64,000 bases of DNA, from the NCBI GenBank assembly GCA_029243245.1, contig JAQWSK010000016.1, forward strand, positions 62,001 to 126,000. Reading direction: 5' to 3'. Each line of letters starts with the position of its first letter. Positions within the stretch are counted from its first letter, which is position 1. This DNA comes from Flavobacteriaceae bacterium (GTDB lineage: Bacteria > Bacteroidota > Bacteroidia > Flavobacteriales > Flavobacteriaceae). The notes below the pieces were generated by a model, which worked only from the letters and a program-made list of their open reading frames with translations, did not search any database and had not been told where the DNA came from. The position numbers and the translations under genes were made by a program. This document shows, in pieces, positions 27,887-37,673 of the stretch.

Positions 27887-29258
27887 TTTTATTAATTAAT
27901 TTTTTGGTAAGATATTGAAATCGAAGCAATAAAAGAACTGATGAAGAAGTTAGTCCAGCAAGTAGACCTATCCAAATACCAGTAACTCCATATTCAGTTT
28001 TAATTCCTAAAAAGAATGAAATCGGCAGTCCTATTAAGCCATAAGAAAAGAAAGCGATTAAAGCAGGTAAGTTAACATCCTGTAACCCTCTTAAAGCTCC
28101 AAGGACAACAGCCTGCAAACCATCTGATATCTGAAAAAAAGCTGAGATTATAAGTAAGCTAGCTGATAACTTAACAACCTCATATATGTCTGACATATTA
28201 CTAGAGTTATCAATTTCTAAATAAAGCCAAGGGAGTTGATCATTGAAAAGCAAAAAGAATAAGCAAAAAACAATATCAAAAATAAAAATTAATAAGAAAA
28301 TTGAAAGAGCAACACGCCGAAGTTCAATATAATTTTTTTTGCCTTTTTGGTTACCAACCCTAATCATCGCAGCAACACCAAATCCCATGGCAACCATAAA
28401 AGTAACAGTAGATAGATTTAATGCAATTTGATTTGCAGCCTGAGGGTTTTTTCCTAATAATCCTGACAGCCAAACTGCACATGTGAAAAAAGTAACCTCA
28501 AAGAACATAATTGCAGCACTTGGAAATCCAAGTTTAAAAATTTTTATAAAGAGTAATTTATCTAAACCTTTTCGAACTATATTTCTAACATATTGAGAGA
28601 ATTTTTTATCAATAAATAAATAAGCGATCATGAAAATTAAAGCTAGCAATCTTGAAATAAGAGTTGCTATAGCTGCTCCTTCAATTCCCATAGCTGGAGC
28701 TCCCCAATTACCAAAGATTAACACATAATTTAATATAACATTAATAAAGTTTGCCAATAAGCTTGCATACATTGAGGGTTTCGTATATGAAAGACCATCA
28801 GAGAATTGTTTGAATGCTTGAAAAATTAATAATGGAATTAAAGAAAATCCTACCCAAAACAAATAATCATATGCAAAGTCAACTACTTGATCAGGTTGAC
28901 CCATTTTATATAATAATGGCTGAGCCAATAAAACTGATATCGATAAAACTATTCCTAAAAAAATACATGAAAGAAGTCCATGGATAAGAACTTTTCTTCC
29001 ATATATAATGTTTCCTTGACCATCAGCCTCAGCAATTAAAGGAGTTATTGCTGTTGAAAAACCAATACCTATTGACATGGCTACCCAAAAGAAACTATTT
29101 CCTAATGAAATGGCTGCTAAAGAAGCTGTCCCTAATTGACCTACCATTATATTATCTGCTAGCTGAACAAAAGTATGTCCAAGAAGAGCAGTAATAACAG
29201 GTGTTGCAAGCTTTAAATTATAATTAAACTCCTTAGTGTAGGCAGTAAGAAAGCCCAT
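27879..29258 (-). CDS. MATE-family multidrug/sodium antiporter
   Basis: The 459-residue protein has twelve predicted membrane helices and the MATE pattern: QLADNIMVGQLGTASLAAISLGNS in the first helix pair and the related ALRGLQDVNLPALIAFFSY in the second half. It exports cationic drugs or metabolites using a sodium or proton gradient; the natural substrate is unknown. First gene of a three-gene minus-strand operon. Confidence 0.92.
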   Translation of the reverse strand: MGFLTAYTKEFNYNLKLATPVITALLGHTFVQLADNIMVGQLGTASLAAISLGNSFFWVAMSIGIGFSTAITPLIAEADGQGNIIYGRKVLIHGLLSCIFLGIVLSISVLLAQPLLYKMGQPDQVVDFAYDYLFWVGFSLIPLLIFQAFKQFSDGLSYTKPSMYASLLANFINVILNYVLIFGNWGAPAMGIEGAAIATLISRLLALIFMIAYLFIDKKFSQYVRNIVRKGLDKLLFIKIFKLGFPSAAIMFFEVTFFTCAVWLSGLLGKNPQAANQIALNLSTVTFMVAMGFGVAAMIRVGNQKGKKNYIELRRVALSIFLLIFIFDIVFCLFFLLFNDQLPWLYLEIDNSSNMSDIYEVVKLSASLLIISAFFQISDGLQAVVLGALRGLQDVNLPALIAFFSYGLIGLPISFFLGIKTEYGVTGIWIGLLAGLTSSSVLLLLRFQYLTKKLINKNV

Positions 29259-29284
29259 GAAAAAATTTTCGGCTAATTTACACT

Positions 29285-30661
29285 TTAAAAACCAAAAATA
29301 TCAACTAAATATATTAAACTGCTCATTGTAGCCGCACCTAGCTCAAGCTCTCTTTTATTTATTGCCTCAAAAGTGTCTTGTGAAGAATGATGATAATCAA
29401 AATATCTTTGAGAGTCAGGTCTTAAGCCAGCTAAAACAGTACCCATTGATTTAAGTGGACCTATATCAGCTCCTCCTCCCCCCTTATAAAATTCATTTAT
29501 AAGGTATGGTTTAAAATATTGTTTCCATAATTTAATTTTATTAAATGCAGAGTCAGATGAATCAAAAGAAAAACCTCTTGGTGTGAAACCTCCTGCATCA
29601 GATTCTAATGCAAAAAGATGGTCTTCACTATTTTTAATAGCAATTTTAGCGTATGTTTTTCCTCCCCGTAGGCCATTTTCCTCGTTCATAAAAAGAACAA
29701 CTCTTAATGTGTGTTTAGGTTTTATACCTAATGACTTGAATTGATTTAAAACCTCCATTGATTGAACAACACCTGCTCCATCATCATGAGATCCATCACC
29801 TAAATCCCATGAATCAAGGTGACCTCCAACTAAAATTATTTGATCTGGAAATTCACTTCCCTTTATCTCACCAATAACATTATAAGATAAAACGTCTGGA
29901 TAATTTTGACAATTTTGTTTAATAAAAAACTTTAGGTTAGGGTCTAATTTTAACATTGAACTTAATAAGTTTGCTCCATTAGTACTTATTGCTGCACCCG
30001 GAATTCTATCTCTTAGTTTTGCAGATCCATAATACATAGATCCTGTGTGTGGAAAATCATCATTACTAAGGTTCATTGATCGAACAATAACAGCCACAGC
30101 TCCATATTTTATAGCTTCTTCAGCTCCCTTTGTTCTTTGATTGACAGATCCTGAATATGATGAAAATGTATTAATTTTTGTTGGATCCATTGGGCGATTG
30201 AAAAACACAATTTTTCCAGCTACTTTATCTATACCGAATTTTTTTAATTCTTCGAAAGACTTTACTTCTAACACTTCAGCTCTAATGCCTGTATTAGGAG
30301 TAGCCACAGAGCCTCCTAGAGCACAAATCGAAACCTTAATTGAATTACCTGTTGAACTTTCTATACTAGCATATTCAAAATTTCCTCTTACCCATTTAGG
30401 AACCATAACTGGTTGAAGCCATACTTTATCTAATCCAAGATGCTCTAACTCTTCTTTACTCCATCGAACTGCCCTTTCGGCATTAAGAGAACCTGATAAT
30501 CGACCTCCAATTTGATTTGATAAATGTTCAAGCCATTCATAACTTTTACCATTAGTTAATGAATGGTTATAAAAAGATTCTATTTGAGATTCAATATTTT
30601 GATTATCCTGTGAATATAAAATAATTGAACTAAATAATAAAAAACAGAAATAACGAAACAT
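29285..30661 (-). CDS. Secreted M28-type aminopeptidase/carboxypeptidase Q-like protein with PA domain
   Basis: The 458-residue protein has a signal peptide (about 1-17, YFCFLLFSSIILYSQ), a protease-associated insert (about 120-225), and an M28 metallopeptidase domain. Two-zinc ligands are seen in GGHLDSWDLGDGSHDDGAG, MNEENGLRGG, LESDAGGFTP and the late YHHSSQD. It probably digests peptides outside the inner membrane. It lies 8 bp after the response-regulator gene on the minus strand. Confidence 0.9.
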   Translation of the reverse strand: MFRYFCFLLFSSIILYSQDNQNIESQIESFYNHSLTNGKSYEWLEHLSNQIGGRLSGSLNAERAVRWSKEELEHLGLDKVWLQPVMVPKWVRGNFEYASIESSTGNSIKVSICALGGSVATPNTGIRAEVLEVKSFEELKKFGIDKVAGKIVFFNRPMDPTKINTFSSYSGSVNQRTKGAEEAIKYGAVAVIVRSMNLSNDDFPHTGSMYYGSAKLRDRIPGAAISTNGANLLSSMLKLDPNLKFFIKQNCQNYPDVLSYNVIGEIKGSEFPDQIILVGGHLDSWDLGDGSHDDGAGVVQSMEVLNQFKSLGIKPKHTLRVVLFMNEENGLRGGKTYAKIAIKNSEDHLFALESDAGGFTPRGFSFDSSDSAFNKIKLWKQYFKPYLINEFYKGGGGADIGPLKSMGTVLAGLRPDSQRYFDYHHSSQDTFEAINKRELELGAATMSSLIYLVDIFGF

Positions 30662-30669
30662 ATTTAAAT

Positions 30670-31833
30670 TTATTTTGGTGCAAATTGATTTATATTTTCT
30701 TGAGTTATTGGATTATTCCCCAAAATCATAAGTCTTTCTATAACATTTCTTAATTCTCTAATATTACCAGACCATGGATAATTTTTTAGAGATTCAATAG
30801 CTTTTGATTCAAAAATTTTTAACTCAAGCCCTTGATCATTTGAAAGAATTTTAACAAAATGTTCAACCAATAGACCTATATCCTCTTTACGATCTGTTAA
30901 TGGAGGTACCTCAATTAATATAACTGCTAATCTGTGAAATAGATCCTCTCTAAAACAACCATTTTTAATCTCAAAATTCAAATCTTTATTAGTTGCAGCA
31001 ATAACTCTTACATTAACTGAAATGTCTTTATTTCCACCAACTCGTTGAACTTTATGTTCTTCAAGAGCTCTTAGAACTTTTGCTTGTGCTGCAAGACTCA
31101 TATCTGCAATTTCGTCTAAGAAAAGTGTTCCGTTGTTAGCAGATTCAAACTTACCTGGTCTATCTTTAACAGCAGATGTAAAAGCTCCTTTAATGTGACC
31201 GAAAAGTTCACTTTCAATAAGCTCTGATGGAATTGCAGCACAATTAACCTCAATAAATGGAGCTTTAGATCTTTTACTTTTTTGGTGTAAGTTGTGAGCT
31301 ACTAACTCTTTTCCCGTTCCATTTTCTCCAGTAATAAGAACTCTTGCATCTGTTTGAGAAACTTTATCTATTAAATCATGGACGACTTTAATCGCTTTTG
31401 ACTCTCCAATTATTTGATATTTTTTTTTAACCTGCTTTTTTAATATAGTATTTTCATTTTCTAAGCTCTTGTTTTCCAATGCGTGTCTTACAGAATTTAA
31501 CAACCGATTAAGATCTGGAGGTTTAGAGATAAAATCATATGCGCCAAGCTTCATTGCCTCTACAGCTGTTGAAATATTACCATGACCTGTGAGCATAATA
31601 AAAGGCAAAGATTTATTTGAAGTTTTTACACTTTCAAGAACCTCTATACCATCTAATTTGGGCATTTTTATGTCACATAATACAAGGTCATAATTGTTAT
31701 TATTAATTTTTATAAGACCTTCTTTACCATTAGAAGCTTCATCTACTTCATATAAAGAATCTTCTTCGGTTAATATTCGACGCAAAACTCTCCTAATAGG
31801 CTCTTCATCTTCAATGATTAAAATTTTTACCAT
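30670..31833 (-). CDS. NtrC-type response regulator without a DNA-binding domain
   Basis: The 387-residue protein has a receiver domain (Asp54 in LVLCDIKMP, the K in FISKPP) and an AAA+ domain with GENGTGKE (Walker A, about 169) and GTLFLDEIADM (Walker B). The sigma-54 contact loop reads GAFTSA at 216-221 instead of GAFTGA. The protein ends right after the AAA+ lid at NQFAPK, so the Fis-type helix-turn-helix is missing. It may act without specific DNA binding, or not through sigma-54. No sensor kinase is adjacent; mscS lies just upstream. Confidence 0.9.
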   Translation of the reverse strand: MVKILIIEDEEPIRRVLRRILTEEDSLYEVDEASNGKEGLIKINNNNYDLVLCDIKMPKLDGIEVLESVKTSNKSLPFIMLTGHGNISTAVEAMKLGAYDFISKPPDLNRLLNSVRHALENKSLENENTILKKQVKKKYQIIGESKAIKVVHDLIDKVSQTDARVLITGENGTGKELVAHNLHQKSKRSKAPFIEVNCAAIPSELIESELFGHIKGAFTSAVKDRPGKFESANNGTLFLDEIADMSLAAQAKVLRALEEHKVQRVGGNKDISVNVRVIAATNKDLNFEIKNGCFREDLFHRLAVILIEVPPLTDRKEDIGLLVEHFVKILSNDQGLELKIFESKAIESLKNYPWSGNIRELRNVIERLMILGNNPITQENINQFAPK

Positions 31834-31835
31834 AT

Positions 31836-32681
31836 TTAATTTTCAATTGAATTTATTATACTTACCGTGCGTTGAGGAAAAGGAATTTCAATATTGTTTT
31901 CTCTAAAGAATTTATTCATTGAAAATCGTAAATCACTCTTCACCTTGTGCAAATTAAAACTATTTGACATAGAAAAAACTATTGAAAATTCTAATGCATT
32001 ATCTCCAAAATCTTCAAATAAAACAAAAGGTTTATTTTCCTTATGAATTAATGGATGATTTAAAGCTAATTTAGTTAGATTTTTTTGTAAAAACTCTGTG
32101 TCCGTACCATATGCAACCCCAACTGAAACAGATTCTCTTATTAAAGTTCCATTTTCAGTCCAATTATATAATATTTTGGTTAAAAACATATGATTGGGAA
32201 TTATTAAAACTTTATTATCCCTTGTTACTGCTCTAGTTGTTCTTAATTTAATATTTTCAACTTTACCAATTTGTCCATCTAATTCAATTATATCTCCAAC
32301 ATGAACTGCCTGATCTGCAATAATAAAAACACCAGAAATAATATCCTGAATAAAAGTTTGAAGAGCTAATCCAACACCAACCAATAAAGCTGCTGATGCA
32401 GCAAAAAAACCTGTTAAATCAATACCTAGAGTCTCAATTGTAACTAAAGTAACAACGATATATATAAAATAATTGAAAAAAGAAAAAATACTTTTAAATT
32501 TAATTTTAGCTTCTTCTGATAATGTCCTATGAACAATTTTTTTAATAGCTTTAAGAATAAGCCAAGTAATAAAAAAAGCTATTAAAATGATCAATATAGA
32601 TCTTGGAGTAATAATTATAGAGTTTCCTAATGGAATTTCTTTATTTAAAAATCTTATTAATGGATTTTCCATAAAATTCAT
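31836..32681 (-). CDS. MscS-family mechanosensitive ion channel
   Basis: The 281-residue protein has three N-terminal membrane helices. The pore-lining helix is the glycine/alanine-rich TGFFAASAALLVGVGLALQ, followed by the cytosolic beta domain (IIELDGQIGKVENIKLRTT, IIPNHMFLT). It opens on membrane tension to relieve osmotic shock. It stops 2 bp before the response-regulator start on the minus strand. Confidence 0.92.
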   Translation of the reverse strand: MNFMENPLIRFLNKEIPLGNSIIITPRSILIILIAFFITWLILKAIKKIVHRTLSEEAKIKFKSIFSFFNYFIYIVVTLVTIETLGIDLTGFFAASAALLVGVGLALQTFIQDIISGVFIIADQAVHVGDIIELDGQIGKVENIKLRTTRAVTRDNKVLIIPNHMFLTKILYNWTENGTLIRESVSVGVAYGTDTEFLQKNLTKLALNHPLIHKENKPFVLFEDFGDNALEFSIVFSMSNSFNLHKVKSDLRFSMNKFFRENNIEIPFPQRTVSIINSIEN

Positions 32682-32791
32682 CTTCTAATATACTACAAAA
32701 AACAAAACTCAACTTTTAATTAAACAATGAATAAATTAAATTTAAAGAAGATTATAAGTAAGGAAATATAAATAAAATTTAGTTTTGAATA

Positions 32792-33901
32792 CTAAGCAAA
32801 CATATCTTTAACCTTCTCAAAAAATGATTTATCAGATTTATCAGGTCTAGGGTCAAAATTATCATCATCTATCATGCTCTGAAAGAATTTCTTTTGATCC
32901 CTGTTTAATATTTTTGGTGTCCACACATTTATATGAACTAATAAGTCTCCACTTGAATAACCATTAATATCAGGAAGACCTTTACTTCTTAGCCTTAAAG
33001 TTTTTCCAGACTGAATTCCCGGATCAAGTTTTATCCTGACTTTTCCACTTAACAATTGGATATCTTTTGAAACTCCAAGAACTGCCTCTGAAATACTTAT
33101 ATAAACATCTAAATGGAGGTTTTGACCTTCCCTAATAAATGATTCATGAGGTCTTTCCTCGATCAGTACTAATAAATCACCAGAAATACCATTAGCTAAT
33201 GCCGCATTACCCTTTCCAGAAACTTTCAATTGCATTCCTTCCTCAACTCCTGCTGGAATTTTAATAGATACTGTTTCTTCCTCATTTATCATTCCTTGCG
33301 AGTCTGAACCTGATGGACGATTTTCAATTAATTGTCCCGCTCCACCACATGAATTACAGGGGGCAGAAGTTTGCATTCTACCTAAAATAGTATTTGTAAT
33401 TTTATTTACTTGACCTGAACCATTACAAGTGTTACATCTAATATAACTCAATCCAGGTGACTGAACTTTTCTTTTAACTTTGACTTTTTTCTCAACACCT
33501 AAAAGTATCTCTTCAAGAGATAATGAAACCCTTATTCTAAGATTACCCCCCCTACTTTGAGTTGATCTCTGTTGGCTGAAGCCTCCTCCAAAACCACCAA
33601 AAGCACCACCAAATATGTCTCCAAATTGACTAAAAATATCATCCATATTCATCCCTCCACCAGAACCAAAACCACCATTTTCAAAAGCTGCATGACCAAA
33701 TTGATCATACTTAGATTTTTTTTCAGGATCACCTAAAATCTCATAAGCTTGGGCAGCCTTTTTAAAATTAGCCTCAGCTTTTTGATCTCCTGGATTTTTA
33801 TCAGGGTGAAATTCAATCGCTTTTTTTCTGTAGGCTTTTTTTATTTCTCCAGCAGAAGCTCCCTTTGAGATCCCCAAAACATCATAATAATCTTCTTTCA
33901 T
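32792..33901 (-). CDS. dnaJ: Chaperone DnaJ with a reduced zinc finger
   Basis: The 369-residue protein has a J domain (HPD at 32-34), a G/F-rich linker (about 72-118) and C-terminal client-binding domains. The zinc-finger region keeps only two of the usual four CxxCxGxG repeats: CNTCNGSG at 156-163 and CNSCGGAG at 182-189. These would form a single zinc site. It works with DnaK (not in this window) and GrpE. It is 9 bp downstream of grpE in one operon. Confidence 0.95.
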   Translation of the reverse strand: MKEDYYDVLGISKGASAGEIKKAYRKKAIEFHPDKNPGDQKAEANFKKAAQAYEILGDPEKKSKYDQFGHAAFENGGFGSGGGMNMDDIFSQFGDIFGGAFGGFGGGFSQQRSTQSRGGNLRIRVSLSLEEILLGVEKKVKVKRKVQSPGLSYIRCNTCNGSGQVNKITNTILGRMQTSAPCNSCGGAGQLIENRPSGSDSQGMINEEETVSIKIPAGVEEGMQLKVSGKGNAALANGISGDLLVLIEERPHESFIREGQNLHLDVYISISEAVLGVSKDIQLLSGKVRIKLDPGIQSGKTLRLRSKGLPDINGYSSGDLLVHINVWTPKILNRDQKKFFQSMIDDDNFDPRPDKSDKSFFEKVKDMFA

Positions 33902-33910
33902 AAATTATTT

Positions 33911-34450
33911 TTATTGACCAACAATAACTTTAGGAAACCTGATTGTCTTTTCACCTAATTGATAACCCTTTTCTACTATATCCATAATTTTTCCTTTTTG
34001 ACTTTCTTTTGACGTAGGAATTTGAGTGATAGCTTCATGAATTTCTGAATCAAAAGTATCTCCAACTGAAATTTCAACTTCAGAAAGTCCATTAGATTTC
34101 AAAATTTCATTCATTTTATTAAAAATTAGCAGAAGACCTTTTATTTCTTCATTTGAATTTTCATTATTAATTTGAGATTTTGCTCTGTCATAATCGTCCA
34201 TAACTGGGATTAAAGCTGTCATTACTTCTTTATTTGCAGTTTTAAATAACTCTATACGTTCTCTTGCTGTTCTTTTCTTGAAATTTTCAAATTCAGCAAA
34301 GAGACGCAAAAATTTTTCTTTTTCATTTTGCAAATTTTCCTTTAAGTTAGCTACAGAACCACTTTTATTTGTGTTAACAGTTTTCTTGTTAAGTTTAGCG
34401 GTTGTAGATTTGGGCTTAACTTTTTCCTTTTTATCTTTAGCCTTAGACAT
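33911..34450 (-). CDS. grpE: Nucleotide exchange factor GrpE
   Basis: The 179-residue protein has a lysine-rich disordered N-terminus, a long coiled-coil helix (about 35-75) with RLFAEFENFKKRTARER, and the C-terminal beta wing (VGDTFDSEIHEAIT, VEKGYQLGEKTIRFPKVIV). It releases ADP from DnaK. The operon promoter is visible upstream and dnaJ follows. Confidence 0.95.
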   Translation of the reverse strand: MSKAKDKKEKVKPKSTTAKLNKKTVNTNKSGSVANLKENLQNEKEKFLRLFAEFENFKKRTARERIELFKTANKEVMTALIPVMDDYDRAKSQINNENSNEEIKGLLLIFNKMNEILKSNGLSEVEISVGDTFDSEIHEAITQIPTSKESQKGKIMDIVEKGYQLGEKTIRFPKVIVGQ

Positions 34451-34480
34451 GATTTTTAATATTTTCTAATGAAGCAACTG

Positions 34481-34514
34481 CAAAGGTATTGCCATTTTTT
34501 TTAAAAATGTCAAA
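34481..34514 (-). promoter_or_regulatory. Promoter (TTTG, N22, TACCTTTG) of grpE-dnaJ
   Basis: On the minus strand TTTG (34514-34511), 22 bp, then TACCTTTG (34488-34481) match the Bacteroidota consensus; the grpE ATG follows 30 bp later. No heat-shock inverted repeat (CIRCE) is seen. Confidence 0.75.
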
Positions 34515-34521
34515 ATGTCAC

Positions 34522-35430
34522 CTAATTAAATTTAAAACTTCTAATTGCTTTTTCAAATTTCTCGTAATTAAAACTAAATCCAGATTTTAAAATTTTATCA
34601 GAACTTATTTTTTGACTATCTAAGATTAATTTACTTCTATTTCCTATTACAATTTTTAATATAGACTTTGGAATGTTAGGTAAAATAATAGGTCTATTAA
34701 GTTTTCTGCCCAAACTTTTTATAAGCTCATTCTGAGTTATAGGATTTGGAGCTACTGCATTATATATACCATTAAAATTATTTTCAAGGCTATATAAAAT
34801 CAAATTTGAAAGATCATCTATATGTATCCATGATTGCCACTGATTACCCGATCCAAAAGCTGTACCTAAACCAATTTTAATGGGAAGTAAAAGTTTTGAT
34901 AATCCTCCCCCTTTATCAGACAATACAAGTCCAATTCTAAGTTTTGATAAATATTTTGAATGTATTTCTAATTCATCTATTGAATTTTCCCACTTTTCTA
35001 CAACTCCTTGAAGAAAGCTTTCTGAATTAAAAGTGTCAGATTCATTGTATAATTTATCCAAACTACTAGGATAATATCCAATTGCAGAAGCTGAAACAAT
35101 CCCATCAAGCTCTAGATGGAGGTCTACTAATGAGTTATAAAGTATCTGAGATGAAAGAACTCTACTTTCAATAATTTTTCTTCTATGTTTCTTCGTCCAT
35201 GGTTTGGATATGGATGCCCCTGCAAGATTAATTAGATGAGAAACACCTTCAAAAGCCTTTAAATCAATCTGACCCCTATAAGGATTCCAATAAAACCCTT
35301 TACATCCCATAATAGAGTCAATTTCTTTCTTTTGGGTCGTAAGAAAATTAACCGAAAAACCTCTATCCAAGGCTTTATTTGCTAAATTTCTTCCTACTAA
35401 TCCTGTAGCTCCAGTAATAAGTATTTTCAT
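34522..35430 (-). CDS. TIGR01777-family NAD(P)-binding epimerase/oxidoreductase
   Basis: The 302-residue protein starts with the dinucleotide motif KILITGATGLVGRNLA and has HLINLAGASISKPWTKKHR, SASAIGYYP, LRIGLVLSDKGGGL and QSWIHIDDLSNLI, all typical of the SulA/YfcH group of extended short-chain dehydrogenase-like proteins. The exact reaction is unknown. I prefer the ATG at 35430 because the family starts with this motif; an ATG 12 bp upstream (35442) is possible. Confidence 0.9.
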   Translation of the reverse strand: MKILITGATGLVGRNLANKALDRGFSVNFLTTQKKEIDSIMGCKGFYWNPYRGQIDLKAFEGVSHLINLAGASISKPWTKKHRRKIIESRVLSSQILYNSLVDLHLELDGIVSASAIGYYPSSLDKLYNESDTFNSESFLQGVVEKWENSIDELEIHSKYLSKLRIGLVLSDKGGGLSKLLLPIKIGLGTAFGSGNQWQSWIHIDDLSNLILYSLENNFNGIYNAVAPNPITQNELIKSLGRKLNRPIILPNIPKSILKIVIGNRSKLILDSQKISSDKILKSGFSFNYEKFEKAIRSFKFN

Positions 35431-35452
35431 ATATTGAATCAAAAATAATAGA

Positions 35453-36109
35453 TTAGTTTTTTATAGCACGTAAGATTTCTCTTTTTCCTGGCGGACCTGG
35501 AATACGTTCAACTAAAAGTCCAAGCCTTTGTATTATTCTTCTAACTTCTCCTTTAGAACAATAACTAACCCAAACTCCATTTTTTTTTAAAAGATCTATT
35601 GAAATTTTCAATGCATCTTCACTCCACATCATTGGTTGAGCATGAAATGCAAAAGCATCATAAAATATTATATCAAAAGAATGCTTATAAGTAATATTAA
35701 AGAAATCATCATGTATTTTATGTATTTTAAAAAATGTACTTATCTGCACAATTTTATTCCATGAAGAATTAAATATTTGATTTTCATTTTCAGAAAGATC
35801 TTTAGGTTTTATCATTTTGATCTCCTCAAAACTTAGAGGGAATTTTTCAATACTAGTATAGAATACTTTTATTTTATTTGCTTCTGAAAATCTTTTTGAT
35901 AAGACTGCATTTAAACCAGTTCCAAATCCCATTTCAAAAATTTTACATGATCCTGAAATAGCATTTTCTTTTATCCAATAATCTAAACCTTCAGATATAT
36001 ATACATGTAATGATTCCGTTAAAGCTCCTTTTTTGGAATGGTATGTCTCATTTAAATTAGAATCATACAACGAAAAACTTCCATCCTGAGTTATAATTTT
36101 TTTCAACAT
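35453..36109 (-). CDS. mnmD: tRNA (5-methylaminomethyl-2-thiouridine)(34)-methyltransferase MnmD
   Basis: The 218-residue protein opens with the MnmD signature TQDGSFSLYDSNLNETYHSKKGA and has a SAM-binding fold (IFEMGFGTGLNAVL), then YDAFAFHAQPMMWSEDAL and the C-terminal GPPGKREILRA. It methylates the amino group at wobble uridine 34; it corresponds to the methyltransferase half of MnmC, without the oxidase half. Divergent from ilvE. Confidence 0.92.
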   Translation of the reverse strand: MLKKIITQDGSFSLYDSNLNETYHSKKGALTESLHVYISEGLDYWIKENAISGSCKIFEMGFGTGLNAVLSKRFSEANKIKVFYTSIEKFPLSFEEIKMIKPKDLSENENQIFNSSWNKIVQISTFFKIHKIHDDFFNITYKHSFDIIFYDAFAFHAQPMMWSEDALKISIDLLKKNGVWVSYCSKGEVRRIIQRLGLLVERIPGPPGKREILRAIKN

Positions 36110-36234
36110 CTTCTAAAGAAAGTGTTTTTTTATTATTTTATCATTTTTAAGCTAAATTTTTAAGAAAAAAAATGGTGTGCATATTTTAAAATAAATTAAT
36201 TTTAAATCAAAATTATTCTGAAAAAATATAATTT

Positions 36235-37281
36235 GTGGAAATAGAAAGAGCTATAAAAACTAAAATTAATCAAGTTGACTTCAAAAATTTATCTTTTGGA
36301 GAAACATTTTCTGATCATATGTTCCTTTGTGACTACCTAAAAGGCAAATGGAATACACCCAAAATAATTCCTTATCAACCCATCACTCTTGATCCTTCTA
36401 CTAGTGCTCTTCACTATGGACAAGCTGTTTTTGAGGGAATGAAAGCATACAAAGATAATAATGGAGGAGTATGGATGTTTAGGCCAAAAGAAAATTGGTT
36501 GCGTTTAAATAAGTCTTGCAAACGCATGAAGATTCCTGAATTTCCTGAAGATTATTTTATGAAAGGATTAAAAAAATTACTTTCTATGGATTCTGAGTGG
36601 ATTCAATCTGGGGGTGAAAATTCTCTTTATATAAGACCGTTTGTTTTTGCTAGCCAACCTACTGTTCAAGCAGCTCCATCAAAAGAGTACAAATTTATTA
36701 TTATTTGTTCCCCTGCTAAATCTTATTATAATGACTCTGAGTTTAATGTTTTAATAGCAGAAAAATTCAGCAGAGCAGCTGATGGTGGAGTTGGATATGC
36801 TAAAGCTGCTGGAAACTATGGTGCTCAGTTTTATCCCACTTCAATTGCTCAACAAAAAGGATATCAACAAGTTGTTTGGACTGATGCAAATGAGCATAAA
36901 TATCTTGAAGAGGCTGGCACAATGAATATTTTTGTAAGAATAGATAATAAAATAATTACAGCTCCCACTAACGATAGAATACTGGATGGTGTAACAAGAA
37001 AGAGTGCTATACAATTAGCTAAAGATATGGGAATAGATGTTGAAGTTCGCTCAATTACTGTCAATGAAGTTGTTAACGCATTAAATGATGGGTCTTTAAA
37101 AGAAATTTTCGGGACTGGTACAGCTGTCGTGGTAATTCCAATTACTGGATTTGGGTATAAAAAAATAGATTATAAACTTCCATCTATTAAAGATTCTTAT
37201 GCTAAAAGATTAAAAACAGCGATCACAGAAATACAATATAATATTTCGGACGATCCCTACAATTGGAGAGTAAGAGTTTAA
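36235..37281 (+). CDS. ilvE: Branched-chain amino acid aminotransferase
   Basis: The 348-residue protein has the class IV PLP aminotransferase pattern of the long BCAT type: HYGQAVFEGMKAYK, LYIRPFVFA, the Schiff-base lysine in GVGYAKAAGNYG, YLEEAGTMNIF and LDGVTRKSAI. It gives leucine, isoleucine and valine from the keto acids made by the pathway at the start of this window. The start is GTG at 36235. Confidence 0.95.
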   Translation: MEIERAIKTKINQVDFKNLSFGETFSDHMFLCDYLKGKWNTPKIIPYQPITLDPSTSALHYGQAVFEGMKAYKDNNGGVWMFRPKENWLRLNKSCKRMKIPEFPEDYFMKGLKKLLSMDSEWIQSGGENSLYIRPFVFASQPTVQAAPSKEYKFIIICSPAKSYYNDSEFNVLIAEKFSRAADGGVGYAKAAGNYGAQFYPTSIAQQKGYQQVVWTDANEHKYLEEAGTMNIFVRIDNKIITAPTNDRILDGVTRKSAIQLAKDMGIDVEVRSITVNEVVNALNDGSLKEIFGTGTAVVVIPITGFGYKKIDYKLPSIKDSYAKRLKTAITEIQYNISDDPYNWRVRV

Positions 37282-37286
37282 TGTTT

Positions 37287-37673
37287 TTATTTAAAAAACT
37301 TTCTAATATTAGGTTTGAAATATTTTGGACCCTTTAATACTTTTCCATCCTCTCGATATATAGGTTTTCCATTTTCACCAAGTTTACTCATATTACTTTC
37401 TTGAATTGAATCAAAAACTTCTTCAATTTTATGCTGCATGCCATGAGTTAAAATAGTGCCACATAGTATATATAGCATATCACCAAGCGCATCAGCTACT
37501 TCAACTATATCTTTATTTTTAGACGCGAACAGATATTCTTCATTTTCTTCCTGCATAAGTCTATATCTTAATCGTATTTTCTCTAAAGTTAATTCAACAG
37601 TAGGAGAATCGGCAATATCAATATCAAATGCTTTATGAAATTTTTTAACAGAATCAAGAGGTTTTTGGATCAT
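37287..37673 (-). CDS. MazG-like nucleoside triphosphate pyrophosphohydrolase family protein
   Basis: The 128-residue protein has the all-alpha NTP-PPase pattern: helix 1 with E-E-N-E-E-Y in RLMQEENEEYLFA and helix 3 with E-x2-D-A-L-G-D in VEVADALGDMLYILCGT, the magnesium ligands. It likely hydrolyses a nucleoside triphosphate or related compound; the substrate is unknown. Its C-terminus resembles the phosphoribosyl-ATP pyrophosphohydrolase-like group. It is convergent with ilvE, 5 bp away. Confidence 0.85.
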   Translation of the reverse strand: MIQKPLDSVKKFHKAFDIDIADSPTVELTLEKIRLRYRLMQEENEEYLFASKNKDIVEVADALGDMLYILCGTILTHGMQHKIEEVFDSIQESNMSKLGENGKPIYREDGKVLKGPKYFKPNIRKFFK

